Origin: Silene latifolia
Lineage: Eukaryota > Streptophyta > Magnoliopsida > Caryophyllales > Caryophyllaceae
Assembly (NCBI RefSeq): GCF_048544455.1
Contig: NC_133534.1
Span: 39,680,217 to 39,744,216 of the forward strand
Reading direction: 5' to 3'
Length of the DNA: 64,000 nucleotides
Position 1 is the first letter of the stretch. Every line of letters begins with the position of its first letter. Shown here in pieces: positions 23,840 through 34,717 of the stretch. The position numbers were made by a program, and so were the translations under genes. The notes below the pieces were generated by a model. It was not told the DNA's origin, ran no database searches, and was given only the letters and a program-made list of their open reading frames with translations.

Positions 23840-25719
23840 CTACTCAGCTTGAGCTCTCTCCACTGCCACCTCCGGGTCCTCGTCCTCCTCCTCCTCAGCA
23901 GACTCCGGGTACCCCTCAGCTGGGTACCGGTAAAAGGAAGGGTGTGGCCAACCCTCTAGGATCGAACGGTGTCGCCTCAAGTGGTACTCGTACAGAGGGT
24001 GCAAGGTAAGAGCTAAGTCCCTCTCCATACGAGCCTGTCTCTCTGCAATCTCAAGCAACAAACCGTCACGGTGCCCTTGGTCCATGACCGCGGACGCCAC
24101 AAAGGGTGGAGGTGGAACGAAAGTAGCCGGAAAAACCGGTTATGGCTGTGTCTGGTCGGTGAGTGCAGGAGTAGGAGTGGGAGTAGGGGTCGGGATGGGA
24201 GTAGCCGTGGAAGGCTGGGCACTCCCAGAAGGTGTGGACCCCTCTCCAGTCTCCAGTCTACGCCGCTTCTTGGCGGCGGGTAAGGTGGGAGGTGTTGGAG
24301 TGGAAGGTGGTAGTCCGGTGGAGGTGGCAGTCGGTCGCCCCTAGCGACAGTAGGCAAAGGGGCTAGACGGGGGAGAGTGTCACAAGGTAGGTCCACAGAC
24401 AAGGAACCGTCTATCTTCCATGTCTGGTAGTCTGTGGTCAGCCAATGCTGAGAAAGCATGGCATCCTGACTCAGATACCTCTATTCCTCGAGGTACTGCA
24501 AGTCACGAGGCCATACGGGGAAAAGGGAACGGATAAGAATGGTGGCTATGCCACCGCAGGCAATAGATCCCGTCTCCTTCAGCCCCTGGGTCAGAAAGTA
24601 CTGGGCGGTCAAGTAGGCAATGTTGAGGGTAAAAGGACCCTCAAAGTCAATGTTTAGGTAACCGCCCAAGATGGAGAGCTCGGTGTTGGTGATGTTGTTT
24701 GGCTCCTTTCGGCCAAAAATGGTGCTCCCCATCAATCTAAGAAAGTAACGGGCAAGGGGAAGGTGGACCTGTGCGAGCTTTCGCTCGGGAAAGGTGGTCT
24801 GGGCCAAGGTCCGTCAAAGCTGACGAATGACCCTCCTAGGGGCGGTAACGTCACCCGTAGAGGAAAGGCCAAGTCTGCGACCAAACTCCTCCAAAGTCAT
24901 CGGAAAGGTCCGGTTGAACAACCGGAAAGACACAGAAGTACTAGTGGGGGCAGCGTCGTGTGCCTCAGAGGAGAAGGTGAAGGAGCTGAGGAACTCAAGA
25001 CTCAGCTCCAGAAAGGTACGACCACTCATAGTAATGAGTCCGGTCAACCCCGTGCCCCGTATAAGCTCACAAACTGACTCGTAGATGCCGAGTCTCTCAA
25101 GTGCCGGTTTATCTAAAAACCGGGAAGGTACAAACTCACAGCCTAGGAGGTGATAAAACCTCTTACGATGTACACCGTTAATAAAAATTACCCGCGGGTA
25201 GTCTGGGTGAGAGTCGAGGGAGTTATCCCCTCGAACAGTGACCGTGCCAGAAGGAGAAGCAGCTGAAGTGGAGGTAGTGGCAGAAGTAGAGGTGGCAGGA
25301 GCTGCTGTAGCACGAGCACGTCCACGACCTCGGCCCCGACCTCTAGAACCCGAAGTAAAAGCCCGTCCAGTGACGGTGCGAGGAACTAGGGCCGCTTTAA
25401 AGGGAGCTGCAACTACAAGTGAGTCCGCCACATGTGTGAAAACAGCGGCTGGAGTAGAGGCTGTGGCTGCTGTGGCCACCACTGAAGAAGAAAGACTAGC
25501 AGCAGTGCTAGCAGTGGGGGTGGCCGAATCAAGTGGCGGCGAAACAGAGCTAGCAAAGAAGTGCTAGTGGCGTAAAAAAAAAGACTCAAGCGGTGAAACT
25601 AAGAACACAGGGGCTGCGGTACTAACAGAAGTGGAGGCGGTGGTAACAGCAGGGACCACCGTCTCAGGTAAGGATGGACTAGAAGTCGAGCTAGCGGAGG
25701 GCAGAGGGCTAGAATCCAT
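23840..25719 (-). pseudogene. Athila-type downstream ORF (env position), decayed
   Basis: Begins MDSSPLPSASSTSS at 25719 with a long Ala/Ser/Thr-rich and RGRGRGR region, then a folded part with FYHLLGCEFVPSRFLDKPAL, FLSSFTFSSEA and NRTFPMTLEEFGRRLGLSS, resembling the ORF found after pol in Athila elements (often called ORF1 or env-like). It continues as ILGGYLNIDFEGPFTLNIAY and, in another frame, to an acidic C-terminus (SAEEEEDEDPEV). A stop near 25565, a TGA near 24814, a TAG near 24481 and a frameshift between about 24350 and 24100 break it. No signal peptide or membrane segment is clear, so an envelope role is unsupported. Confidence 0.6.
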
Positions 25720-27236
25720 CCTGTATACAAAGGGCAGGGGATTTGATAAGAAAAGCAGCTAGACAGCATGAAAATCAGCATGGTAACAGCATGACAATCT
25801 CAAATAGTCGAAAAAAATTCGACTTCAGCCAAAAAATTCCCAATATTTCCTCAAAAATTCGAATGACAGCGGGTAACAACGATAGGGGCGGGGACAGGCA
25901 TCAATGGCAGCAATTAAGCAACAACTAAAGTAAATTAAGCATGTGACCGCATGTAAAACCCAGTTGACAGTCGAAAAATTCGACTGAAAATCAGCCCTAA
26001 TCGCGAATTTCGCGCAAAGCTCGAATTAAACAAGCAAAAATTAACGAGGCAAGGGAATTAAGCATCAAGTAGTGTAAATTAAGCATGGGGTCGAAATTAT
26101 AATCGAAAATTTCGACCCAAAACCGAAATCAAAGCCCTAATTCCTAATACACTTCATGAAATGCAAAATAAATGAAATTTAAATGCTTAGAAGTATAAGG
26201 ATCACTTACTTGATAAGAATAAACCTACAAATTGCAATTAAACGACAAACAACAAGCATAAATTGGCGATTTTTTTTCGAAAAACCGCAAACCCTAAAAT
26301 CCCCAACAGACCGAGTAAAATGGCGAAAATCAGAGGGAAAGTGGAGGGCTTTTGACTATTAATTAGCAAGCATTAAGATGTAGGTGACGGATTTGGCAAA
26401 TGGGAAAGAAAAAAAAAGAATTTGGGGGTGTTTTAATCGCCAAAAGGGAGGAGAATCGAAAATTTGTGAAAAAATGAATTAAGAATCAAAATTAAAGGAG
26501 TTAAAGGAAACTCCCTGCGTGTCGATTCCCATTTTACTCGATCGAGTGGTTTAGAACTGCTCGATCGAGCACTTTAATAATCCATCTACTCGATCGAGTA
26601 AAAATTTACTCGATCGAGAACTCCCCATTTCTGCTTTACTCGATCGACTGGTATGGCATTACTCGATTGAACAGAATCCATTCGATCGAGTACAAAAAGT
26701 ACTCGATCGAGCTCTTTTTCCCGTGTAAGCTCCTGAATTCTTCATTCTTCTTTTATATTTGCGTAAACTTCCCCAAACCTGCATAGAAACACTTGCAAAA
26801 ATATCCCAAAATACCAAATACGAAAAGTAACAGTCTATAGTCTTTATCTACGCTAAAAATTGTCTAAATTCTAATTGTCCTAATTAAAAGCAATAAAAGA
26901 AATTCAACGGAAATTCAAAAATTGTTTATACAAGTTGGTACACGGGGCATTTCCCCGCTCACTTCCCAAAGCAATTCAGTAGCCCCTCGGAGGGCTCCTG
27001 ACTGGAAGACGTCACCTCAGCAACATTGATCGTCCTCTTCAGCTTCATCGAGCTTGAACTTGAATCATTCGGAGGACAATAGTTCACATCCACATATGCG
27101 CGAACTTTTCTCACCCTTGCACCTTTCTCACCGGCTGTAACACTGTCGCTCCCAACTTGACTGACATTAATTGTACAATGCCCTTTGACAGCTCCTTCAT
27201 TGTTTTCATCTCGTACTGCAAAGAAGGAAAACAGAT
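25720..27236 (-). other. Pol-less spacer of the Athila-like element
   Basis: RT, RNase H and integrase would lie here in an intact Athila. None of their motifs is visible. It contains AT-rich filler, a second ACTCGATCGAGT cluster and another CCCCAAACC block near 26771. Confidence 0.6.
26535..26712. repeat. Phased palindrome array in the pol-less spacer
   Basis: CTCGATCGAG-type palindromes are centred at 26541.5, 26564.5, 26593.5, 26613.5, 26643.5, 26666.5 (degenerate), 26685.5 and 26706.5; intervals 23, 29, 20, 30, 23, 19 and 21. Flanks again vary. Confidence 0.93.
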
Positions 27237-27728
27237 TTAACTTTCCTCCTTTTTGCTCTCAATCTGAGGCGGAGGGGTAACAATAGCAGCGCAATATTCC
27301 AAATTTTTATTTGGAGTGTCAATAATAGGGTCAATAGAAGAGAGGGCATTGCAAGGCTGAGCTTGTATAGGAGCCCTCCGGAACTTAGACTGATGGAATA
27401 TCAACTCCTCGTCCCCAACCTGAAAAGTCAATGTCTTGCCCCCGACGTCTATTACTGCACGGGCAGTAGATAAAAATGGTCTCCCTAAAATAATAGGGGT
27501 ATGTGCATCTTCGGGGATGTCAAGTACAACGAAGTCAACGGGAATAAAGAACCTCCCGATCTTAACAGGTACGTCTTCTATTACACCTAGTGGCCGTGAT
27601 ATGCTACGGTCGGCCATCTGAACAGTCAAGTTGGTGCAATTAAATTTTGTCAAACCAAGTCTCTTAGCCAGAGACAACGGTAAGACACTCACGCTAGCGC
27701 CTAGATCGCATAACGCGTTATCAATCAA
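27237..27728 (-). CDS. Athila-type retropepsin (protease)
   Basis: Aspartic protease that would cut Gag. The active-site motif ALCDLGASVSVLP is near the N-terminus (D-L-G-A-S in place of D-T/S-G), followed by LAKRLGL, DFVVLDIPEDAHTPIILGRP and the FLSTARAVIDV flap region, the usual order for plant Ty3/gypsy protease. It overlaps the gag end in another frame: gag and protease are separated by a one-base shift near 27725-27790, upstream of which the protease frame stays open. Whether this is programmed or a mutation cannot be told. The ORF stops at 27237 and does not continue into RT. Confidence 0.85.
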   Translation of the reverse strand: MIDNALCDLGASVSVLPLSLAKRLGLTKFNCTNLTVQMADRSISRPLGVIEDVPVKIGRFFIPVDFVVLDIPEDAHTPIILGRPFLSTARAVIDVGGKTLTFQVGDEELIFHQSKFRRAPIQAQPCNALSSIDPIIDTPNKNLEYCAAIVTPPPQIESKKEES

Positions 27729-29947
27729 ATGGGTACCGATATGACACGGAATCGAAAAACTACCCGGTCCGATTGTTTGGGAGGTAACTTATTTCGAACT
27801 AGGGCCGTTCCTACCTCGGTCAAGGCTACCGTCTCATTATCACTAATATGCCTCTTACGCGATAAAATTTCTTTCATAAATTTAAGGTAAGAGGGTACCG
27901 TGTCGGCGGACTCGGCGAATGGTACGGTGACCTGCAAGCTTCTCAGGATCTCGGCAAATTTGCCGAATTGTTGATTAGCTTTAGTATTCTGCAGACGCCT
28001 CGGGAAGGGAACCGTGATGGGTATCTCGAGTCCCTTGTTTCTCTCTTCCAATGTGTCAGCCGGATCAAGCTCCGTATCCTTTGGACGCTTCTTTACTCTA
28101 GAACGAGGTCTTTCAGGTGATTTCTCACTCAATCGAGCACTAGTAGGCTCTCGATCAAGCTGTCCGTCGTCCATACTACTCGATCGACCAAAATTCCCTT
28201 TCGATCGAGTAGTTTCTTCACTAGCATCACTCGATCGAGTAGCTAATTCACTCGATCGAGCAGTTGGCTTTTCCTGTTCACTCGATCGAGTAGAAATTCC
28301 ACTCGATCGAGCACTTTCTTCAGCAAATCTACTCGATCGACCTCCAGAAACTAGTCGATCGAGTACTTTCTTAGCCGTCAGCTCATTTCCTTTGACAGAA
28401 CACTGTTCATCAGCTATTATTTCCTTCCTCGGGTCTGATATCAACACTTCTGGTCCCTCATATGAACGACCGCTTCTCAAATTGATTAAATTTACCGTCT
28501 CATGTGGATTTTTATCAGTTTGTGACGGTAAATGACCCGGTTTCCTTGCAGATTGGTTCGCGGCTAATTGGGCAACTTGAGTTTCAAGTGCCTTGATGGA
28601 TGCATCTTTCTGTTGATCACTCAACTGCCACTGCTTTGTAAAAGATTGCAACATGGTCTTTAGCTCACCAATCTCACTCACCCCTCCAGAAGATGATGCT
28701 CCGTGATTGGGAGGAGGGAAGGAAGGAGGCTTCTGAAAGCCTTGTTGATTCTTATGTGGAGGAACATATGGCTGCTGCTGGTGCAGAGGAGGAGTAGGAT
28801 TGAGCACATTTTGACTAGTCCACCTCAAATTGGGATGGACTGACCCTTGGTTGTTGTAATAGGAACCCCCTCCTTGCCTATATTGTTGAAAGGCAAGGAC
28901 TTGTTCCTTCTCCATAAGACAGCCAACAGCAGTGTGGCCATCATTGCTCCCACACCTCTCACATGTGACGGTCTCCCCTCTAGTAAGAATATGGACCGTC
29001 TGAGGCTCCCCAGCAGAATGTAACTCCAACTTGTCAAATCTAGCATTCTTGGCTTCCAGCTGAGCCACAACTTGCTTATCGACTGCATGAACTGATCTAA
29101 TACCATCCCTCGGATTTCCATACTCAGCACTGTGATTCGCAATCTCTTCAATAAGGGCCCATCCCTTATCATCGTCGGTATTTTTCTGGAATCTCCCATT
29201 AGATGACGCATCAAGTATGGCTCTGTGGTCATCGTACAAACCATTGTAGAACTGGTTAGATATAAACCATGGGTCAAAACCATGGTGAGGAATATACCTC
29301 ACTAATTTCTTGAATCGGGACCATGCCTCATATAAAGTCTCATCGGGGGCTTGCTTGAAACTGGTAATCTTGGCCCTCAGCTGATTGGTGCGTTGTGGAG
29401 GGAAATATCTCTTGTAAAAGGCAAGAGCAAGAGACTCCCAATCTGTAACTCCTGTAGCTGTGCGGTCCAAATCAGTCAGCCACTCCCTGGCTGAGTCGGT
29501 CGAAGAGAAAGGAAACAGAACCTCCTTAATCTTGTCTTGAGTTACCTCTTTTGTGGCGGGGATAGTAGAACAGTAGTCTGTAAAGACCTCCATGTGCTTC
29601 CTCGGGTCTTCACCGGCCACACCTCTATAGAGATTTCTTTCCACCAGATTGATGTAGGAAGGACGGATGTCGAATGTATTCCCATCCTCAGTCTGGAGAT
29701 CGAAACCCTTTGGAATTGAGGATGCTTTAGGCACCGAGTGACTAGAAAGTTTTGGCATCTTTACTTGTTGATCGGCAGAAATAGGAATGTCTTCTGCGAA
29801 AAGAGAATGATGTAGCTCTGGCTCGAAAGTACTCAAGTCTTCCTTTCGCGATTTTCTCTGCAGACGGAGTCTATGCCTGAATAGGATCTCTGGCTCTGAA
29901 TCAGCTGATACTAACTCAAACCTGTCTGACCTAGGCATAAACAACAC
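27725..29947 (-). CDS. Athila-like Gag, 740 residues, with palindromes in the coding sequence
   Basis: Open for 740 codons from 29947. The Retrotrans_gag core lies roughly at residues 115-230 (KIKEVLFPFSSTDSAREWL, AFYKRYFPPQRTNQLRAKI, FKQAPDETLYEAWSRFKKLV, FYNGLYDDHRAILDA). A zinc-knuckle variant CERCGSNDGHTAVGC follows near residue 340, then a Pro/Gln-rich linker and the Ser/Arg-rich region (ARSSG, TRSSE, TARSSE, ATRSSD) encoded by the palindrome array 28127-28364. The C-terminus is basic and then reads into the protease region in a different frame. The intact frame and near-identical LTRs suggest it may still make Gag for other Athila elements to process. Confidence 0.9.
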   Translation of the reverse strand: MLFMPRSDRFELVSADSEPEILFRHRLRLQRKSRKEDLSTFEPELHHSLFAEDIPISADQQVKMPKLSSHSVPKASSIPKGFDLQTEDGNTFDIRPSYINLVERNLYRGVAGEDPRKHMEVFTDYCSTIPATKEVTQDKIKEVLFPFSSTDSAREWLTDLDRTATGVTDWESLALAFYKRYFPPQRTNQLRAKITSFKQAPDETLYEAWSRFKKLVRYIPHHGFDPWFISNQFYNGLYDDHRAILDASSNGRFQKNTDDDKGWALIEEIANHSAEYGNPRDGIRSVHAVDKQVVAQLEAKNARFDKLELHSAGEPQTVHILTRGETVTCERCGSNDGHTAVGCLMEKEQVLAFQQYRQGGGSYYNNQGSVHPNLRWTSQNVLNPTPPLHQQQPYVPPHKNQQGFQKPPSFPPPNHGASSSGGVSEIGELKTMLQSFTKQWQLSDQQKDASIKALETQVAQLAANQSARKPGHLPSQTDKNPHETVNLINLRSGRSYEGPEVLISDPRKEIIADEQCSVKGNELTAKKVLDRLVSGGRSSRFAEESARSSGISTRSSEQEKPTARSSELATRSSDASEETTRSKGNFGRSSSMDDGQLDREPTSARLSEKSPERPRSRVKKRPKDTELDPADTLEERNKGLEIPITVPFPRRLQNTKANQQFGKFAEILRSLQVTVPFAESADTVPSYLKFMKEILSRKRHISDNETVALTEVGTALVRNKLPPKQSDRVVFRFRVISVPI
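28127..28364. repeat. Phased palindrome array inside gag
   Basis: Ten palindrome copies, centres 28132.5, 28154.5, 28183.5, 28204.5, 28234.5, 28255.5, 28285.5, 28306.5, 28336.5 and 28358.5. Intervals are 22, 29, 21, 30, 21, 30, 21, 30 and 22, an almost strict 51 bp period, which is also 17 codons. The coded protein is an RSS-rich low-complexity stretch. Confidence 0.95.
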
Positions 29948-30037
29948 TGAAAGAAAATAAATAAGAACTGCCTCAAGGAATAAAAATTCCCTGAGACGGA
30001 TAAAATAAACGAAACAAAGATAGATAGGGCAATTGCC

Positions 30038-30055
30038 TCCCCGGCAACGGCGCCA
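30038..30055 (-). other. Primer binding site, tRNA-Asp type
   Basis: The minus strand reads TGGCGCCGTTGCCGGGGA five bases from the 5' LTR end. From memory it is complementary to plant tRNA-Asp and typical of Athila. Confidence 0.85.
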
Positions 30056-30060
30056 AAATT

Positions 30061-31505
30061 TGATACGTCTGTCGTGTACCTATCAAAAATAAACTAACTA
30101 AACTAACTGTATAGCTAGGGAAGTCAGGTCGATCTCCTCAGGGAGGCAAGATATCTGTAGAAGTCCGTCTATTTGGTCACAAATGGGGGGTTTGTTTGAA
30201 TTGGTTTTCTAAACTAGAAGGTTTAAAGGAAAGAGAAGCAGAGATAGAGCAGTTGGCAGGAAATAGAATTAAACTATCAGATAGAGAAGGGTCATGTCAG
30301 GATTTCGGTTCACTACGGTAGTCCAGTGACTCAACTGTAAACAACTTAGACAAATTAATGCGAGTGGAAAGGTTCTTTCGGTCCACTTTCTATCCTAAAT
30401 TACCGCTAACTTAACTTTCATCCTTGTCAGGGTAGTCTACTATTCATAGCAGGCCTATTTAGTCCAATATTTCGATCTAGGATTAATTTTAGCCAGATTA
30501 AAGGGATGACTCAGAAGCGTGCACTCAACTAAGTCGGTAAAAATACAATTAAATTGCCATGGTGACAGAGTCTCACAATTAACTCATCTAAACTATTTAC
30601 TACATCATCACATTTCTACCGTAGATCCCCTAATTCCAACATGAAAGAAGTTTAGCTACTCATATCGCTAATTAAACTATCAAAAATAACAGCAGATAAA
30701 TAACCAGCATTCAACATATTAAAACGATAATCAAATTGCATAAAAGTAAATTAGGGCAAAAAGTAAATAAAGCAAGACGAAGAATTAAAGCAAATGAAAT
30801 GAAGTTTATTAGTAAGAAAGGAGAAAGAGATTACAATCGTGCGAATCCGGCGTAAAGAACAATCAAATCCGAGCGAAATAAATCCCAAAATAAAGTTACA
30901 GTGAAGGAGAAAATAGTACGCAGTCTTGAATGATAGATAAACTTTTTTCGTCGAAAAATTAGATACCAATAACCTAGTAACGTAATGCTTAAATAGAAAA
31001 ACAACTAAGTCCATAAGCTAAAATAAATTCACGGGCTAATTAAAGCCCACGCCAGCAGAAACCACTCGATCGAGTGGGATAAAACCACTCGATCGAGTAG
31101 AATAGTTACTCGATCGAGTAACCCCTCTTTACAGCACTTCTGGATCGAGTAGAAAAGCACTCGATCGACCAACCAAGGATGTAGAAACCACTCGATCGAG
31201 TAACAAAACCACTCGATCGAGTCTTCTGTCTTCAATTCAGCTCAAATCCATGCCCGACTGCCTCGTAAACCGTGCCTTCACGCACTCCAATGCAGTATCT
31301 TACTCAGGAAAATCCCGTCTCCTCTAAATGCATGCAAAAAGGACGAAAAATGGTACAATTCCGCTCTTTTCGCGTTCATTTCTACAAAATGGACAAAACG
31401 AACGAAAGTAGCCAATACGGGGCATAATGCAATATAAACAGTACAAAAATGCATAGAAATACGTGCTAAAATAGGCTAAAAAGACTATACAATATGCATG
31501 TATCA
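30061..31505 (-). repeat. 5' LTR of the Athila-like element
   Basis: Starts TGATACGTCTGTCG, ends GCATGTATCA; 1445 bp. It lacks one palindrome unit relative to the partner. Confidence 0.95.
31062..31222. repeat. Palindrome array in the 5' LTR, one unit shorter
   Basis: Same cluster as 21659-21848. The join at about 31086-31095 fuses the left flank of one palindrome with the right flank of the next, so a recombination or slippage event occurred exactly between copies. GTTACTCGATCGAGTAAC is kept at 31105-31122. Confidence 0.93.
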
Positions 31506-31733
31506 CCCACACATTCTTTATTTAACAAAAACCTAACATTAACTTTATTTTTATAATTGTGTAAGTTAATTAATAATCGTACTATTAAAAATAGAGAAAA
31601 TATTTTCATTAAAAAATTGGAAACATTACAAATTCTAAGACAATAATACATAACATAATAAGAAACTATGAGTACAAGTTCCTGATTTAAATACTTCAAT
31701 TTCCAGCGCCAAACCTTTGCTAAATATGCTCAA

Positions 31734-33065
31734 TTAATTTTTTTTTAAGGACTTGTGCGTGTTTCTAGAACGCAAATTGCCACGATTTACTATATATCTA
31801 TCAGTTTCAATCTGATATCCCGCTCCGTACTCAGCTTCTTGAACTTGTGAATGAAGATTCTCATACTCTGAATAATCAGCATAATTTGCATATGTATCAC
31901 GTTCATCTTCCACTATCATGTTATGCAGTATAATACATGTCATTATTACCTTATTTAACATGGACTCTTTCCATGTTAAAGCTGGTTTTCGAATAACTGC
32001 GAATCGTGCCTGAAGTACTCCAAAAGCACGCTCCATATCCTTCCTTGCTTCCTCTCGTCTTTCAGCAAACAACTTATCCTTGGGTGTTTGTGGAAGAGAG
32101 ACTGATGGTATAAAAGTTGACCATTGAGGATATATACCGTCGGTCATATAATAACCCGTGTCAAACTGTTGACCATTAACTATATAATTAACCCGAGGAG
32201 CTCGCCCATTTAATACGTCATCAAAAACAGGTGACCGGTGTAACACATTTATATCATTACACGATCCAGGTACACCAAAAAATGAAGGCCATATCCATAG
32301 ATCTTGTGATGCAACTGCTTTCAATATCACAGTCGCTTCTCCACTTCATCCTTGAAACTGACCTCTCCAAGCCTTAGGACAATTTTTCAACTTCCAATGC
32401 ATGCAATCGATACTTCCTAACATGCCCGGGAATCCTCTATACGCTCCAACCTGTAAAAGCCTTTGAAGATCCTGAACAGTTGGACGTCTTAGATACTCAT
32501 CCCCAAATTGGTGAATAACAGTTTCAAGAAATCTAACTAGAACCTTCCTTGCGATTGATTCTCCAAGCTTCAAGTACTCGTCCACTCTATCAGCAACCTC
32601 TCCATATGCTAAGAGACGAAGTGCTGCCGTGCATTTAATTAATGGTGACAGACCTAACCTATCTGTAGCATCAGGTTTGTGTTGAAAATGCCTATCATAA
32701 GCCCCTACACCCTCTACAATACGCAAGAATAAATGTTTGCGCATTCGAAACCTACGTCTAAACATTTGTGGAGGGTAAACTCGGTTTTCCGAGAAACAAT
32801 CGTTAAAGAGACGGACATGGCCCTCTTCTAGATTTCTCTCAATATATGTTCTTTCTTTATTATTTGACATATAGTTTACCAATATAAGTGGTATAATATT
32901 ATTTGCCATATAATTTACCATATACCTGATTGCTTCGTATGTTGCAACTATTTTCTGCCTCCGCCTCTCCTGCCTAGCATTCTCTTCTGACGAGGTAGAT
33001 GATGAGGAAGAAGATGATGGTGGTGAGCCTGGGGGAGAAAGATGATAAGAACTTGAGGGATACAT
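31734..33065 (-). pseudogene. Harbinger transposase (ORF2), copy C, one nonsense codon
   Basis: About 444 codons from MYPSSSYHLS at 33065. Only one lesion is visible: a TGA at 32346 after AWRGQFQG, where copy B has CGA. This is a CpG transition on the coding strand. The three catalytic regions (GSIDCMHW, SCNDINVLHRSP, HNMIVEDE) are intact around it. It is the best-preserved transposase of the three copies. The stop lies between the first and second catalytic residues, so a truncated product would be inactive. Confidence 0.93.
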
Positions 33066-33469
33066 TTTTTGGTTAAATATGAGAATATTTTAGAGTTATT
33101 TGAGTGATTTAAAGATAGTGAGGGTGAGTGCTTTATATAAAGGAAATTGATGAGGATAAGATAATGTTTTATGTTGATAGTGTAAGATTTTCTTCGGATT
33201 TATATGGATAATGTTAGATTTTATGTGGATAAGAGATACGATAAGATTTTGTAATATAATACAAGTACATAAAATTTAATATATTACATTACAAGACAAT
33301 ATTTTACATAATATAAATACATTACTTTATAATAAAAGAGAATAATATAAACTAAACTAGTACGAAATACATTACTTTCTAATAAAAGTGCATAATATAA
33401 ATTAAAATAGCACGAAATACATTACTTTCTAATAAAAGAGCATAATATTTTCTAAAATAGTACGAATTA

Positions 33470-34717
33470 CTATAATAGTTCTCTTATGAGTTTAGCCTTC
33501 ATCTCTTCCATTTCCGGAGTTAAAGACGGACAATCCATTAGTTTGCTAAGTATTGACCAATTAGCCTTCTTTTCTTTGACCCTTTCTTTCTCTTCATCTA
33601 TGGCCAGCCTTCTCACCTCATTATCTTTGTCACTAGTCATATTAAAATTCAAATTCATCACGGCGTTACTGAAATGACTCACCTCTTCGATAATAGTTTT
33701 CAACGCTCCCTTACCTTTTTTAGCTGCATCTCTACCAATTGGACGAGTATTAGATGCACTTCCTTCTTCTACAGAGCAAGCTGGAGAGAACCCTCCATCA
33801 TTAAGCCTAGTTCTCTTACCACTACTACCGCTTTCGGGTGTACCAACATTTGTAGGAGTGGTTGGATCTTCTTGTTGAGCTCTTTACCCCGGATTAATTC
33901 CGGCATATGGAGCAATGTGATCTTCCCATTTTCTATAATGTCTTAACAAGCGCCAAGCATGTTCATAGTTGAATTTTACATTATGTAACTTATGAGCCAT
34001 TTGAATGACGTCATCTTCTGACATCCCACTTCTCTTGATTCGATTACCTTCTGCAAAACAATCACCCCATGCCATGACGGCTTTGCATATACGCCGCATT
34101 CTACCACCAATAGAATTGCCAGTCTTCTGTCTAAGTTTAAGTGGATTGGTAAGACGAGCTTCTTTATACAAAGATGAGACTTGCGCCCAAAGTGCATCTT
34201 TCTTTTGGTTACTGCCAACAATACTATCTTGAGAGACACTCATAAATGACGAAATCAAAGCTTCGTCCTCTTCCTGAGTAAAATGTACAATATGACTCGA
34301 TGCCTCCTCATTGTTGTTACTGTCTTCTAGTTATTCAATTTCAACATTATTTTGAGGAGTATTTCGGTAATTCGGAGGTGTTTGAGAAAGAAATGGGAGG
34401 TAATTATTTTCATGTGATGAGAAATTATGACTCAAAGGTAAAATATTAATATTTGGTCGATATAATGGCGGTGGCGGTGGAGGATTAGAATGAGTTTGTT
34501 GAAATGGATTAATATTATATTGTCGAGAGGGATATTGATTTTGAGGGGGATATGGAATTTGTGTGGGTGACGTATTTTGTCGGAGATACGGATTTTGTGA
34601 GGGCAATGAATTTTCTTGTATAATATTACTATGTGTTTGTTGAAATTCATTCCACAATTCTAATATTCTAGGATCGAGATTTTCATAATAAGGTGGTCTT
34701 GGATTATTTGGATCCAT
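33470..34717 (-). pseudogene. Harbinger ORF1 (Myb/trihelix-like), copy C
   Basis: Starts MDPNNPRPPYYE at 34717 and ends AKLIRELL at 33470, all in one frame except two nonsense codons: a TAA after NVEIE at 34331, shared with copy B, and a TAA after GINPG at 33884. Copy A has a Glu codon at the first position. Domain order is as in copy B: N/P/Q-rich region, acidic linker, Myb-like core (KKDALWAQVSSLYKEA, RRICKAVMAWGDCFAEG), basic KRTRL stretch, charged helix. Confidence 0.9.

Larger units (their letters stand above)
20660..31505 (-). mobile_element. Athila-like Ty3/gypsy retrotransposon lacking RT and integrase
   Basis: 10,846 bp with LTRs of 1472 and 1445 bp starting TGATACG and ending GTATCA, and target duplication CCCAC (20655-20659 and 31506-31510). 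The PBS matches tRNA-Asp, which I associate with Athila. Gag (27725-29947), protease (27237-27728) and a decayed downstream ORF of the Athila type (23840-25719) are in order on the minus strand. About 1.5 kb lies between protease and the last ORF, with no RT, RNase H or integrase motif. It is therefore a non-autonomous deletion derivative. The LTRs are nearly identical, so it is young. Confidence 0.92.

Noticed and set aside
24071-24344. Two plus-strand Gly/Arg/Val-rich ORFs
   Set aside because: Antisense shadows of the low-complexity end of the decayed Athila ORF.
23840-25719. Envelope gene of an endogenous virus
   Set aside because: Position fits the Athila env-like ORF, but there is no signal peptide, transmembrane segment or cleavage site, and the frame is broken.
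28127-28364. CRISPR-like regular repeats
   Set aside because: The repeats are short palindromes in a plant retroelement coding region, spacers are 9 and 18 bases, and there are no cas genes. Not CRISPR.
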